Made by a program: the position numbers and the translations under genes. A stretch of 22,262 bases of DNA from an uncultured Bacilli bacterium (lineage in GTDB: Bacteria > Bacillota_I > Bacilli_A > RF39 > UBA660). The stretch spans positions 1 through 22,262 of the forward strand of contig CANQOH010000020.1 of assembly GCA_947625425.1 (NCBI GenBank), in the 5' to 3' direction. Below the pieces are notes generated by a model. That model ran no database searches, had not been told where the DNA came from, and was given only the letters and a program-made list of their open reading frames with translations. Below are positions 7,539 to 15,471 of the stretch, piece by piece (the stretch's first letter is position 1; each line of letters begins with the position of its first letter).

Positions 7539-8861
7539 TTACTCACCCTTTACTAACTTAAGCATTCTTGCTTTATTTAACATATCACTTGCTTGTAAAA
7601 CATTATCATCTTTACTTACTTGTTTTAAACTAGCTCTATCTATCCCTTTTATTCCTTCACTACTTTGACATAAATGATAAAAATATCTATTTTTTAATTT
7701 TTCATCATAATAACCAGAACCACCTAATACTTTATCGGTAAAATTAGTTTCTATTACATAGATGCCATCTGCCAAAGAAAGATTAACTCCATTAACTGTT
7801 TTTCTTACTTCATCTAAGACCATTTCTTTAGCATCTACTGCTACTGTACGATTTCTGACATATGTCTTTGCATAATATTCTCTTCTCACAAAGTGATCAT
7901 CAGTTGCATCAATAAACATATTATGTATTTTAACTATCTTTTCCGTCTCACTAATTTCTTGTATCTCATTATCAACACCATATAAAGCATTCCAAGGTAG
8001 ACGATACCAACTTAAAGAACTATTATAATCTAAATCAGCAATATTCTCCCATTCATTATCTGTCTTCTCTAAGTCTTTATCTTCAAAGACAACTGGTAAA
8101 CCATTCTTTTTTATTTCATGTGTTACTTTAGGAGCTCCTTTTGTCATATGATAAAGATAACTACTAACTAAATTATAAGAAGGAATAATTAAATCAACAC
8201 TAATTGCATCTTTACTAAATTTAATCTTTATTCTTAAAGGTTCATGTTTATCATTAAGTCCTCCAACATAAACTTCATATTCATCAGTATCTACTTTATT
8301 AAACAATAAAGTTATATTAACTTCGATTCCATCAACTTGACCAGATATCATATAATTATCTCGATATCCACTAATTCCTTCATCAAAAGTTACCACACGA
8401 TCAGTAAAACTATAAAAATTTTTAATATGATATTTAATCATTGGTAATAAAGCTTTAACTTCATCAATTTGAAATAATAAACTACTATCATAACAATCTT
8501 TACCATCATAAAAACTATATATTTCATTTATTTCTTCTAAATGACCACTTAAAAGAATTTCTTTCGTTTTTTCATCAATATTAATTCTTGGACGTAATCT
8601 AAATGGATCAGTTAAACCATCTTCTAATAAATTATCTTTTTCATTATGATAAACTTCAACAACTTTTTGCACAAATACTCTAAAGTTCTTATCAGTTGCT
8701 CCAATATTTAAATATTTACCACCATCATAAGTAACGAGTAATGTTGGAATAACAACCATCTTGCCTGTTCCATTTTGTACTAAATCCCATAATTTAATCG
8801 ATTCTATATTATGTAAATTATAGATTTCTATTAATTCTTTATCCATACCATATAACTGCAT
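7539..8861 (-). CDS. Uncharacterised protein, first gene of the AAA+ operon
   Basis: About 440 residues that I do not recognise. No signal peptide, membrane helix or cysteine cluster is visible, so it is probably cytoplasmic. The sequence alternates short beta-like stretches (KMVVIPTLLVTYDGG, VEVNITLLF-type segments) with charged loops, suggesting a beta-rich body and a short helical C-terminus. It directly precedes the AAA+ ATPase with a one-base gap, so the two should be made together; a substrate, adaptor or regulator role is inference. I start it at the ATG at 8861, preceded by GGGTGAT three bases away. An in-frame ATG at 8873 lies only two or three bases from the predicted transcription start (about 8876) and has no ribosome-binding site; it would be almost leaderless. 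Confidence 0.8.
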   Translation of the reverse strand: MQLYGMDKELIEIYNLHNIESIKLWDLVQNGTGKMVVIPTLLVTYDGGKYLNIGATDKNFRVFVQKVVEVYHNEKDNLLEDGLTDPFRLRPRINIDEKTKEILLSGHLEEINEIYSFYDGKDCYDSSLLFQIDEVKALLPMIKYHIKNFYSFTDRVVTFDEGISGYRDNYMISGQVDGIEVNITLLFNKVDTDEYEVYVGGLNDKHEPLRIKIKFSKDAISVDLIIPSYNLVSSYLYHMTKGAPKVTHEIKKNGLPVVFEDKDLEKTDNEWENIADLDYNSSLSWYRLPWNALYGVDNEIQEISETEKIVKIHNMFIDATDDHFVRREYYAKTYVRNRTVAVDAKEMVLDEVRKTVNGVNLSLADGIYVIETNFTDKVLGGSGYYDEKLKNRYFYHLCQSSEGIKGIDRASLKQVSKDDNVLQASDMLNKARMLKLVKGE

Positions 8862-8883
8862 AACATCACCCATAATAGTGTTT

Positions 8884-8912
8884 ACTATATAAAGTTATTG
8901 TTTTTTTGTCAA
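8884..8912 (-). promoter_or_regulatory. Promoter of the AAA+ operon
   Basis: A perfect -35 TTGACA (8907-8912), a 17-base spacer and -10 TATAGT (8884-8889). It begins directly after the T-tail of the preceding terminator. Transcription is predicted to start near 8876, giving a leader of about 15 bases to the ATG at 8861. Confidence 0.83.
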
Positions 8913-8913
8913 G

Positions 8914-8936
8914 CAAAAAGGACTTTAAAAGTCCTT
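8914..8936 (-). terminator. Terminator of the transglutaminase-like gene
   Basis: Stem AAGGACT paired with AGTCCTT around an A/T loop (8918-8936), then TTTTTGC on the minus strand. The stop codon of the preceding gene overlaps its 5' arm. Confidence 0.82.
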
Positions 8937-10809
8937 ACATTCTTAAGTTTCCAGTACTATCTATACTAAACTTATTAGTTCCATTAAATAAAACTGTTTT
9001 CTTTTCATTACGATCTATTTTATATCTTGTTGGGAACTTTATATCTTGCATCTTTCTATTATATTCCATAACTTCATTAACTTTTTGTTCTAATTCTTCT
9101 CCCGTTAAACCAACTATCTCTCTATAATAAACTGTAATACCTTCTCTAAATTTTTGCCCATCAATCATCTTATTAACTTTACCTAAGATATGTTCACCCA
9201 TATCCAAAAAGATATCTTGAATATTTTCTTTAGTAAAATCGAAACTAATACTATCTAAACCTTTATATTTACTAATTAATTCTTGGTAAAATTCCTTATC
9301 AAGTTCTTCAAATTTATTTAATAAAGATTTAATAATATCTCCTTCTTTTTGATTTTTATTTTTATTTAATAAAAGATTAATTTTATCATAGAATTCTTCT
9401 AAACTATGAATAAAGAATAACTCATCTATGCCATAACGATTAAAATAGTTATAACGTCTTATGCCTATATATTCATCTTGCGTCATCAACGCATAATTAT
9501 AAGTATCATGTTTCATATCATTATCCCAAGTTGGATCTGCTAAGAAATAACCATCTATATCATATTTCGGATCTACTAAATGAACTTCTAATCTCGCATG
9601 GTCTCCTCTTTTAGTTAAAACTTCATGTTCTTTACCATCTTTTGAAGAAACAACTTTATCAGGTAATACTAAAGTATCATCTTTTATATCATCTAAACCA
9701 ACATCTACTCCTACAGAATAATCGACACTAGGAATTCCTAACTTTTCTAATAAATCACCCAATAATCTAGCAAAGCCCACACATACCATATAATCATTAT
9801 CTAATAATTGATATATATTTCTGGCACTTGTTTTATCATCATTATTTTCTTTATACTTTTTATATTGTTTGACTTTATTATAAGCAAATAAGTATTTTTC
9901 AAAAGGACTAAGATTCATTGCTGGTAAGACCATTTCTATTAGTCTTCTCTCATTCTTAATATAAGTTAATAAATCACAATCTAACTCAGCATATTTATAT
10001 GATTTAATAAAGATATTTTGGGTATCTGTTAACTCTTCTAAATGACTAAAAAGATAATTATTAAACTCATTTTTATTATCAACACAAATATTTATTATTC
10101 CTTCATGCTGTACTTCTTTTAATCTTTTAACTACTTTAAAACAATCACTAGCCTCTAGTCCCTGAACATTTACTTTACCCGTTTTATTTAAATATTTTAA
10201 ATAATATATTTCTTCATCAGTTAATGGGTTATTTAAAAAGAATGAATCATTATCTTGTAACATTTCATGTGTATAAGAACCAACTAACTCTCTTCTATTA
10301 TGTAATATAATTGGATCAAAATTATCTTTAAGTTCTTCACATACAGCATAACTTCTTATTTCTGATACATTACCTTGTTTTAAATAGTTATAACCATTAA
10401 GTGATAATGGAACAGCTTCTCCATAATTACCAATTCTTACACTTTCAATATTAAGATTACTACCAATTGCTTCATATACTTTATCATTAACTAATAATCC
10501 ATCTGATACTGATATATAATCTCCCTTTTTATTACGACAAATAAACATAATTAATTCATCGATTTCTTCTCTATGTTCTTGATAATATTTAGAATCTATA
10601 CTAAGAGTTTTCATTCCTAATACCGCATCAACTAATACTAAAGGATGTTCATAATCAGAATAAATAATTTTCTTATCGTCTAAAACAGTATAACAATCAA
10701 CTGATATATCTTCTATTTCTAATTTGCTTAAATGTTCTTTGATATAAGGAATAGTTAATACTTGAGGATGACATAATTCTAATTCATAACCTAATATTAG
10801 ATTTTCCAT
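8935..10809 (-). CDS. Transglutaminase-like (papain-fold) domain protein
   Basis: A large protein with no signal peptide, presumably cytoplasmic. Counting from an upstream ATG at 10833, a transglutaminase-like core spans about 335-440. The nucleophile is C351 in MVCVGFARLLGDLL, followed by LGIPS; the His is in DHARLEVHL (H412, alternatively H418); the Asp is D433 in ADPTWDND. All three core residues are present, so thiol protease, crosslinking or amidase-type activity is possible; the substrate is unknown. The roughly 330-residue N-terminal and 190-residue C-terminal parts are not recognised. I start at the ATG at 10809 (624 residues) because AGGTGAT lies three bases upstream, while the ATG at 10833 falls inside the -10 box. 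It is monocistronic, between der and the AAA+ operon. Confidence 0.8.
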   Translation of the reverse strand: MENLILGYELELCHPQVLTIPYIKEHLSKLEIEDISVDCYTVLDDKKIIYSDYEHPLVLVDAVLGMKTLSIDSKYYQEHREEIDELIMFICRNKKGDYISVSDGLLVNDKVYEAIGSNLNIESVRIGNYGEAVPLSLNGYNYLKQGNVSEIRSYAVCEELKDNFDPIILHNRRELVGSYTHEMLQDNDSFFLNNPLTDEEIYYLKYLNKTGKVNVQGLEASDCFKVVKRLKEVQHEGIINICVDNKNEFNNYLFSHLEELTDTQNIFIKSYKYAELDCDLLTYIKNERRLIEMVLPAMNLSPFEKYLFAYNKVKQYKKYKENNDDKTSARNIYQLLDNDYMVCVGFARLLGDLLEKLGIPSVDYSVGVDVGLDDIKDDTLVLPDKVVSSKDGKEHEVLTKRGDHARLEVHLVDPKYDIDGYFLADPTWDNDMKHDTYNYALMTQDEYIGIRRYNYFNRYGIDELFFIHSLEEFYDKINLLLNKNKNQKEGDIIKSLLNKFEELDKEFYQELISKYKGLDSISFDFTKENIQDIFLDMGEHILGKVNKMIDGQKFREGITVYYREIVGLTGEELEQKVNEVMEYNRKMQDIKFPTRYKIDRNEKKTVLFNGTNKFSIDSTGNLRM

Positions 10810-10831
10810 ATTATCACCTACTATATAATTC

Positions 10832-10840
10832 ATTATAACA
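10832..10840 (-). promoter_or_regulatory. Extended -10 promoter of the transglutaminase-like gene
   Basis: TGTTATAAT is a perfect -10 with the TGn extension. No good -35 is present; upstream lies the end of der and its terminator. The predicted start near 10825 gives a leader of about 15 bases. Confidence 0.6.
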
Positions 10841-10841
10841 T

Positions 10842-10865
10842 AAAAAGATGATTATTCATCATCTT
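10842..10865 (-). terminator. Terminator of der
   Basis: An 8-bp stem, AAGATGAT (10858-10865) with ATCATCTT (10845-10852), a 5-base loop and a five-T tail. It overlaps the der stop codon. It is A/T-rich and probably of moderate strength. Confidence 0.65.
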
Positions 10866-12177
10866 CATCCTTACTACCTCTATTTTTAAATTGTAAGATA
10901 ATTGGTGTTCCGGTAAAATCAAAATTATTTCTAATTGTATTTTCTAAATATCTTTCATAACTAAAATGAACTAAACCTTTATCATTACATCTAAATGTAA
11001 ATTTAGGTGGACATATTCCCGTCTGACTACTAAAGTAAATTTTTAATTTACGTCCTTTATATCCAGGAGCTTCATGTAACTTAGTTGCATCATTAATAAC
11101 ATTATTTAAAATTGATGTTTTAACTTCACGATGATTATTTTCATACGCACTTAATATTTCTGGCATTAAAGTATGTAATCTTTTCTTCGTTAAAGCTGAT
11201 AAGAAGACTACTTTAGCATATGTCATAAATTGAAATTCGTTTTCTAAAAGGACTTTCCATTCTTTAATTGCTTGATCTTTATTTTCAATCGTATCCCATT
11301 TATTAACTACTAAGACTAAACCTTTACCAGCTTCAATAGCATAACTCGCAATATGTTTATCATGTTCAATAATTCCTTCTTGTGCATCAATAACTAGTAC
11401 ACATACATCAGCACGATCAATCGCTTTTAAACTACGAAGTAAACTATATTTTTCAACAGATTCATATATTCGTCCTTGTTTACGCATTCCTGCTGTATCT
11501 ATAACAATATAATCTTCATTATTATATTTAAATCTTGTATCTACTGAATCTCTTGTTGTTCCAGCTACATCAGAAACAATCGCTCTTTCTTCATTTAAGA
11601 TGGCATTTACTAAACTACTCTTACCAACATTAGGTCTTCCAATAATACAGAACTTTAAGATATCTTCTACTTCTTCACTATTCTCTTTAAAATCTTTAGT
11701 TATTTCATCTAATAACTCCCCAAAGCCTAAATTATGTGAAGCAGATATTGGTATTACATATTGAAAACCTAACTCATAGTAATAATAAATTCTTTCTTCT
11801 TGCATCTTAACATTATCTAATTTATTTAAAGCAACAATAACTTTCTTATTTGTTTTCATTAACATATCACGAATAAATAAATCATTACTTGTTAAATCTT
11901 CACGTCCATCAACAACAAAAACAATAACATCAGATTCTTCAATCGCAATCTCGGCTTGTAATCTAATATCTTTATTAAAGTCACCTTCACCCAAATCAAT
12001 ACCACCTGTATCAACTAATAAAAAGGTTTTATCTTCATAAGTGACATCTCCATAAAGACGATCTCTAGTAACCCCTGGTGTATCTAAGATAATAGCTTTA
12101 TTTTCTTTAATTAAACGATTAAATATTGTACTTTTACCAACATTAGGTCTTCCGATTAAACAAACTGTCTTTTTCAT
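10852..12177 (-). CDS. der: Ribosome-assembly GTPase Der (EngA)
   Basis: An essential GTPase with two G domains that assists maturation of the 50S subunit. The 441 residues match the family's usual length. Domain 1: P-loop GRPNVGKS (9-16), DTGG (56-59), NKLD (118-121). Domain 2: P-loop GRPNVGKS (180-187), DTAG (227-230), NKWD (292-295). A KH-like domain fills about 355-435 and the C-terminal tail is short and charged. The ATG at 12177 has GAGGGG six bases upstream. It has its own promoter and terminator, and engB, another ribosome-assembly GTPase, lies immediately upstream. Confidence 0.97.
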   Translation of the reverse strand: MKKTVCLIGRPNVGKSTIFNRLIKENKAIILDTPGVTRDRLYGDVTYEDKTFLLVDTGGIDLGEGDFNKDIRLQAEIAIEESDVIVFVVDGREDLTSNDLFIRDMLMKTNKKVIVALNKLDNVKMQEERIYYYYELGFQYVIPISASHNLGFGELLDEITKDFKENSEEVEDILKFCIIGRPNVGKSSLVNAILNEERAIVSDVAGTTRDSVDTRFKYNNEDYIVIDTAGMRKQGRIYESVEKYSLLRSLKAIDRADVCVLVIDAQEGIIEHDKHIASYAIEAGKGLVLVVNKWDTIENKDQAIKEWKVLLENEFQFMTYAKVVFLSALTKKRLHTLMPEILSAYENNHREVKTSILNNVINDATKLHEAPGYKGRKLKIYFSSQTGICPPKFTFRCNDKGLVHFSYERYLENTIRNNFDFTGTPIILQFKNRGSKDEDDE

Positions 12178-12201
12178 CTGCCACCCCTCATTTCTCGTGG
12201 T

Positions 12202-12230
12202 ATTTTACCATAATTATTTTAATATGTAAA
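12202..12230 (-). promoter_or_regulatory. der promoter
   Basis: The -35 TTTACA (12225-12230), a 17-base spacer and -10 TAAAAT (12202-12207), preceded by TGG as an extended -10. Both hexamers match five of six consensus bases. Confidence 0.72.
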
Positions 12231-12262
12231 ATTCTATCTTAATTATAAATTATCTCTAAATA

Positions 12263-12287
12263 AAAGAAAAGGTACTACTTAGTACCT
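12263..12287 (-). terminator. Terminator of engB
   Basis: Stem AGGTACT (12281-12287) with AGTACCT (12270-12276), a 4-base loop and then a T-rich tail (TTTTCTTTTA). The engB stop codon TAG lies inside the hairpin. Confidence 0.82.
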
Positions 12288-12865
12288 AGACATTCATTAA
12301 TAATTGTATAAATCTCTTCTCTCCCTTTTTTAGTCATTGAAGAGAATAAAACAATATTATCATTACCTTTAAGTTCAAATGCTTCTTTTAATGCATTTTC
12401 ACATTTAATACGATCTTTTTGCCCAACTTTATCATACTTCGTCGCTACTATCGTAACATCTAATTTATAATACTTCATAAAATTATACATTAATAAATCA
12501 TCTTCAGTTGGTTTATGTCTAAAATCAACTAATAAAAAGACCCTCTTTAAATTCTTACGATTAATTAAATATTCTTCAATCATTAAACCAAATTTCTTTT
12601 GGGTATCTTGTGATACAGATGCATATCCATACCCAGGAACATCTACTAAATAAAATTCATCATTAATTAAATAAAAATTTAAAGTTTTTGTTTTACCAGG
12701 CGTAGCACTAGTATGCGCAAAATTCTTACGACATATAATTGAATTAATAAAAGAACTTTTACCTACATTACTTCTACCTACTAATAAAAACTCACTTTTT
12801 TCATCTTCTGGATACTGACTAGTTCTAACTGCTATACTTTTAAGTTCAACAGTATCAACCTTCAT
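12275..12865 (-). CDS. engB: Ribosome-biogenesis GTP-binding protein EngB/YsxC
   Basis: A single-domain TrmE-Era-EngA-EngB-type GTPase needed for late 50S assembly. From the ATG at 12865 it has 196 residues, the usual family size: P-loop GRSNVGKS (30-37), switch I TPGKT (55-59), DVPGYG (75-80) and TKYD (142-145). The ATG at 12865 has GGTGAT four bases upstream. Starting at the in-frame GTG at 12877 would put that sequence inside the gene. It is monocistronic, transcribed from a near-consensus promoter embedded in the glmS terminator. Confidence 0.95.
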   Translation of the reverse strand: MKVDTVELKSIAVRTSQYPEDEKSEFLLVGRSNVGKSSFINSIICRKNFAHTSATPGKTKTLNFYLINDEFYLVDVPGYGYASVSQDTQKKFGLMIEEYLINRKNLKRVFLLVDFRHKPTEDDLLMYNFMKYYKLDVTIVATKYDKVGQKDRIKCENALKEAFELKGNDNIVLFSSMTKKGREEIYTIINECLGTK

Positions 12866-12884
12866 AGTTATCACCACTAGCCAT

Positions 12885-12914
12885 ATTATAAAGGAAAAAA
12901 GAAGGCAATGTCAA
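12885..12914 (-). promoter_or_regulatory. engB promoter
   Basis: A perfect -35 TTGACA (12909-12914) and a perfect -10 TATAAT (12885-12890), 18 bases apart. The -35 occupies the loop of the glmS terminator hairpin. Confidence 0.85.
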
Positions 12915-12923
12915 ATTGCCTTC
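12895..12923 (-). terminator. Terminator of glmS
   Basis: A perfect 9-bp stem, GAAGGCAAT (12915-12923) with ATTGCCTTC (12901-12909), loop TTGAC, then six T on the minus strand. It begins one base after the glmS stop codon. Confidence 0.93.
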
Positions 12924-14705
12924 TTATTCTACTGTTACACTCTTGGCTAAATTCCTTGGTTTATCAATATCACAACCATTTAATTTAGCCACATAATAAG
13001 CTATTAATTGACAATTAACCATTACTAAAGCTCCACTAATAAGTTCATGAACTTTAGGTATTAAAATTAACTTACTATATAATGTTTTATCTTTTATTTC
13101 TTCATTACTAATAATGATACTTAAAGCATTTCTTGCACATACTTCCTTGACATTACTTAAAGTTTTAGATCTTATATCATCATCCGTAATAATACTTATA
13201 ACTGGTGTTTTATCTTCAATTAAGCTTATTGTTCCATGTTTTAATTCTCCTGCTGCATAAGCTTCACTATGTAAATAACTAACCTCTTTTAACTTTAAAG
13301 AAGCTTCCATCCCTAAGGCATAATCAATCTTACGTCCTAAATAAAAGACATCTTTCTTTTGATAAATTAATTTAGCTATCTCTTCTAATTCATCTTTTCG
13401 TTCTAATTCATTCATAATTAATTTATCTAAGTCTTTATATTCTTCTAAGACTTCTTCATTTAATAAATGATTATTAATTCCTAAATATAAAGCCATTAAA
13501 GTTAAGATTAACATTTGACATAAATAAGCTTTAGTTGTCGCTACTGCTATTTCAGGACCAGCTTTAATATATAAGACTTTATCAGCTTCACGAGCTATTG
13601 AAGAACCAACAACATTAACAATTGCTAAAGTATCAATGCCTTCCTTTTTTGCTTTTCTTAAAACTGCTAAAGTATCAGCTGTTTCCCCAGATTGACTTAT
13701 TAAAATAATTAAATGTTTTTTACTATATATATGTTCTGTATATCGATATTCTGAAGCGATATCGGCGTTAACTAAAATATGTCCATATTTCGTAATTAAA
13801 TACTTACCCACTAAACCAACATGATAAGCACTACCACAACCAACTATATCAATTGCTTCATACTTTTCTAGACCATTTAATTTAGACTTTAAAGCTTGAT
13901 AACTACTAATATATTCACTAATAGTTTCCTTTACTACTTTAGGTTGTTCAAATATTTCTTTAAGCATATAATGCTCATAACCATTTTTCCTTGCTGCTTC
14001 CACACTACCCTCAAATACTTCTAAAGACTTCGTACTAACTTTTCCATTCTTATCATAAATAGTTACATCATCTTTAGTTAAAACTGCATACTCATCATTT
14101 AATAATAAATAATACATCTTCGTATATTCTAAAATCGCTGGCACATCACTTGCAATAAAGTTACCATCTTCACTTATTCCTATAATAAGTGGACTATCTT
14201 TTCTTATCGCATATATTTCCTCTTCCCCATCAACTAAAATACCTAAAGCATAACTACCTACTAAATAATCCTTTAATTTAGCTAATACTTTTAACATGTC
14301 TTTTTCTTCAAAGTAAAGTTTATCAATTAAAGCTGCTATTACTTCACTATCTGTTTCGCTTTCAAATTTATAATCTTTTAAGTCCTTTTTTAAATCTTCA
14401 TAATTTTCAATAATTCCATTATGAACTAAAGTAATCTTTCCCACTTTATGAGGATGACTATTTACTTTACAAGGTTTACCATGTGTCGCCCATCTCGTAT
14501 GACCAATTCCTATATAAGAATCATTATCTTTAATTAAACTTTTAAGTTTCTCAATTCTTCCTTCTTCTTTAACAATTACAACTTTATTATTTAATTTATA
14601 AGCAATACCTGCACTATCATAACCCCTATATTCTAAAGACTCTAAGCCTTTAATTATTTTCGGCATACATTTATCTTTACCAATGTAACCTACTATTCCG
14701 CACAT
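12924..14705 (-). CDS. glmS: Glucosamine-6-phosphate synthase (glutamine:fructose-6-phosphate aminotransferase)
   Basis: Makes glucosamine-6-phosphate from fructose-6-phosphate and glutamine, the entry step to UDP-GlcNAc and peptidoglycan. The 593 residues hold an N-terminal class II glutaminase domain with the C2 nucleophile (MCGIVGYIG), HTRWATHG (69-76) and HNG (95-98). Two SIS domains follow, with SQSGETADT (337-345) and KLKEVSYLHSEAYAAGELKH (471-490), which includes the isomerase Glu and His. The ending NLAKSVTVE is typical. The ATG at 14705 follows a GGAGG Shine-Dalgarno. Control by the upstream glmS ribozyme is expected: product buildup triggers self-cleavage and mRNA loss. It has its own promoter and terminator. 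Confidence 0.98.
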   Translation of the reverse strand: MCGIVGYIGKDKCMPKIIKGLESLEYRGYDSAGIAYKLNNKVVIVKEEGRIEKLKSLIKDNDSYIGIGHTRWATHGKPCKVNSHPHKVGKITLVHNGIIENYEDLKKDLKDYKFESETDSEVIAALIDKLYFEEKDMLKVLAKLKDYLVGSYALGILVDGEEEIYAIRKDSPLIIGISEDGNFIASDVPAILEYTKMYYLLLNDEYAVLTKDDVTIYDKNGKVSTKSLEVFEGSVEAARKNGYEHYMLKEIFEQPKVVKETISEYISSYQALKSKLNGLEKYEAIDIVGCGSAYHVGLVGKYLITKYGHILVNADIASEYRYTEHIYSKKHLIILISQSGETADTLAVLRKAKKEGIDTLAIVNVVGSSIAREADKVLYIKAGPEIAVATTKAYLCQMLILTLMALYLGINNHLLNEEVLEEYKDLDKLIMNELERKDELEEIAKLIYQKKDVFYLGRKIDYALGMEASLKLKEVSYLHSEAYAAGELKHGTISLIEDKTPVISIITDDDIRSKTLSNVKEVCARNALSIIISNEEIKDKTLYSKLILIPKVHELISGALVMVNCQLIAYYVAKLNGCDIDKPRNLAKSVTVE

Positions 14706-14713
14706 AAAAATTT

Positions 14714-14739
14714 TCCTCCATGCAAAAAAATATGGAGAA
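14714..14739 (-). promoter_or_regulatory. Possible hairpin sequestering the glmS Shine-Dalgarno
   Basis: CTCCAT (14732-14737) can pair with ATGGAG (14716-14721), extendable to about 8 bp with one G-U pair, around a 10-base T-rich loop. The GGAGG ribosome-binding site is within the 3' arm. It is separate from the ribozyme core. Confidence 0.5.
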
Positions 14740-14744
14740 TTATC

Positions 14745-14866
14745 TTTTGTTACAATTTTGATTTTGCTTTTTTAATAATTCTAACGTTTCCATTCTTACG
14801 TAGTAATACCCGCCGAATCTTTCGAACCTTACTAACCTCGTCATCCTTAAAGGACCTGGCGCTAAC
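14745..14866 (-). ncRNA. glmS self-cleaving ribozyme
   Basis: The minus strand shows AGCGCCAGG (14855-14863), matching the conserved cleavage region; cleavage is expected between 14863 and 14862. A short hairpin TCCTT/AAGGA and the conserved GACGAGG follow, then GGCGGGT and finally a segment with CGTTAGA, in glmS-ribozyme order. It lies in the glmS leader, downstream of the promoter. The 3' boundary is approximate. Peripheral helices look short compared with the Bacillus examples. Confidence 0.93.
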
Positions 14867-14906
14867 TTAAAAATTACAATCCTTTCCCATTTAAGTTTTA
14901 TACTTT

Positions 14907-14936
14907 ATTATATGCAATTTTTTCTTCTAAAGTCAA
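14907..14936 (-). promoter_or_regulatory. glmS promoter
   Basis: The -35 TTGACT (14931-14936), an 18-base spacer and a perfect -10 TATAAT (14907-14912). The -35 overlaps the T-tail of the preceding terminator. Transcription would start near 14900, upstream of the ribozyme. Confidence 0.83.
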
Positions 14937-14969
14937 AAAAAGAAAGTAACTTGACATCAATTTACTTTC
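14934..14969 (-). terminator. Terminator of the metalloprotease/pseudoprotease operon
   Basis: Stem GAAAGTAA (14962-14969) with TTACTTTC (14942-14949), a 12-base loop, then seven T on the minus strand. It overlaps the end of the last gene. Confidence 0.85.
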
Positions 14970-15469
14970 TCTCCAGTTATAATTTCTAAAGAATCTAATA
15001 TCGTATCAACACTATCTAAGACAATATCATAATATTCACTATTAGCTTCATAAAATACAATTATTAATTTAGTATCTTTTTTATAAACATTAACTAAAGC
15101 TTGCTTCATATTCTTTTCATATAAAAATGAATAAGCTTCATATTTATCAGTTATATTAGCTGAACTAATTAATTGATAACCTATATTTTGTTTTTCAACA
15201 CTATCTATAATATCTCCTATTAAATCTCCTAAAGGAGTATCTATATAATTATCATCTAATATTTTACATTGAACTTTAAAAATACTATGTGATCTTTTAT
15301 GTTCTAAAAATAATTCATCTTTATTATCTAAAACTTTCCATGTACTATCATAACTTATTTTAAAATTATCATTTCCATATTCTTTTATCTGCATACTATA
15401 AGAAAAATAAAACCCACCTAAAACAGCAATACCTAAAACAAATAAAATAATTAATACCTTTTTCTTCAT
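14957..15469 (-). CDS. Small membrane-anchored PsbP/DcrB-like protein
   Basis: 170 residues with one N-terminal hydrophobic helix (about 4-24) after MKKK, acting as a signal anchor or uncleaved signal; there is no lipobox cysteine. The exported part begins NFKISYDSTWKV, like the F-x-I-x-Y-P-x-x-W motif of PsbP/DcrB/Mog1-fold proteins, and ends in a long helix (EYYDIVLDSVDTILDSLEI), also usual for that fold. The assignment rests on this pattern only. It is the last gene of a three-gene operon, two bases after the upstream stop, with GGAG inside the end of the previous gene. It probably works with the two upstream exported or membrane proteins; its biochemical role is unknown. Confidence 0.82.
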   Translation of the reverse strand: MKKKVLIILFVLGIAVLGGFYFSYSMQIKEYGNDNFKISYDSTWKVLDNKDELFLEHKRSHSIFKVQCKILDDNYIDTPLGDLIGDIIDSVEKQNIGYQLISSANITDKYEAYSFLYEKNMKQALVNVYKKDTKLIIVFYEANSEYYDIVLDSVDTILDSLEIITGEKVN

Positions 15470-15471
15470 TG

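Noticed and set aside
7538..7546. GTG start for the AAA+ ATPase at 7546
   Set aside because: It lies directly against the AAAGGG Shine-Dalgarno; the ATG at 7537 has proper spacing.
7477..7668. Plus-strand open frame of 63 codons
   Set aside because: It is antisense to the junction of two well-supported genes; its hydrophobic look comes from reading A/T-rich coding DNA in reverse.
8906..9127. Plus-strand open frame of 73 codons
   Set aside because: It overlaps a promoter, a terminator and the end of the transglutaminase-like gene on the other strand.
12866..12877. GTG start for EngB at 12877
   Set aside because: It falls at the GGTGAT ribosome-binding site that serves the ATG at 12865, and it lengthens the protein beyond the conserved start.
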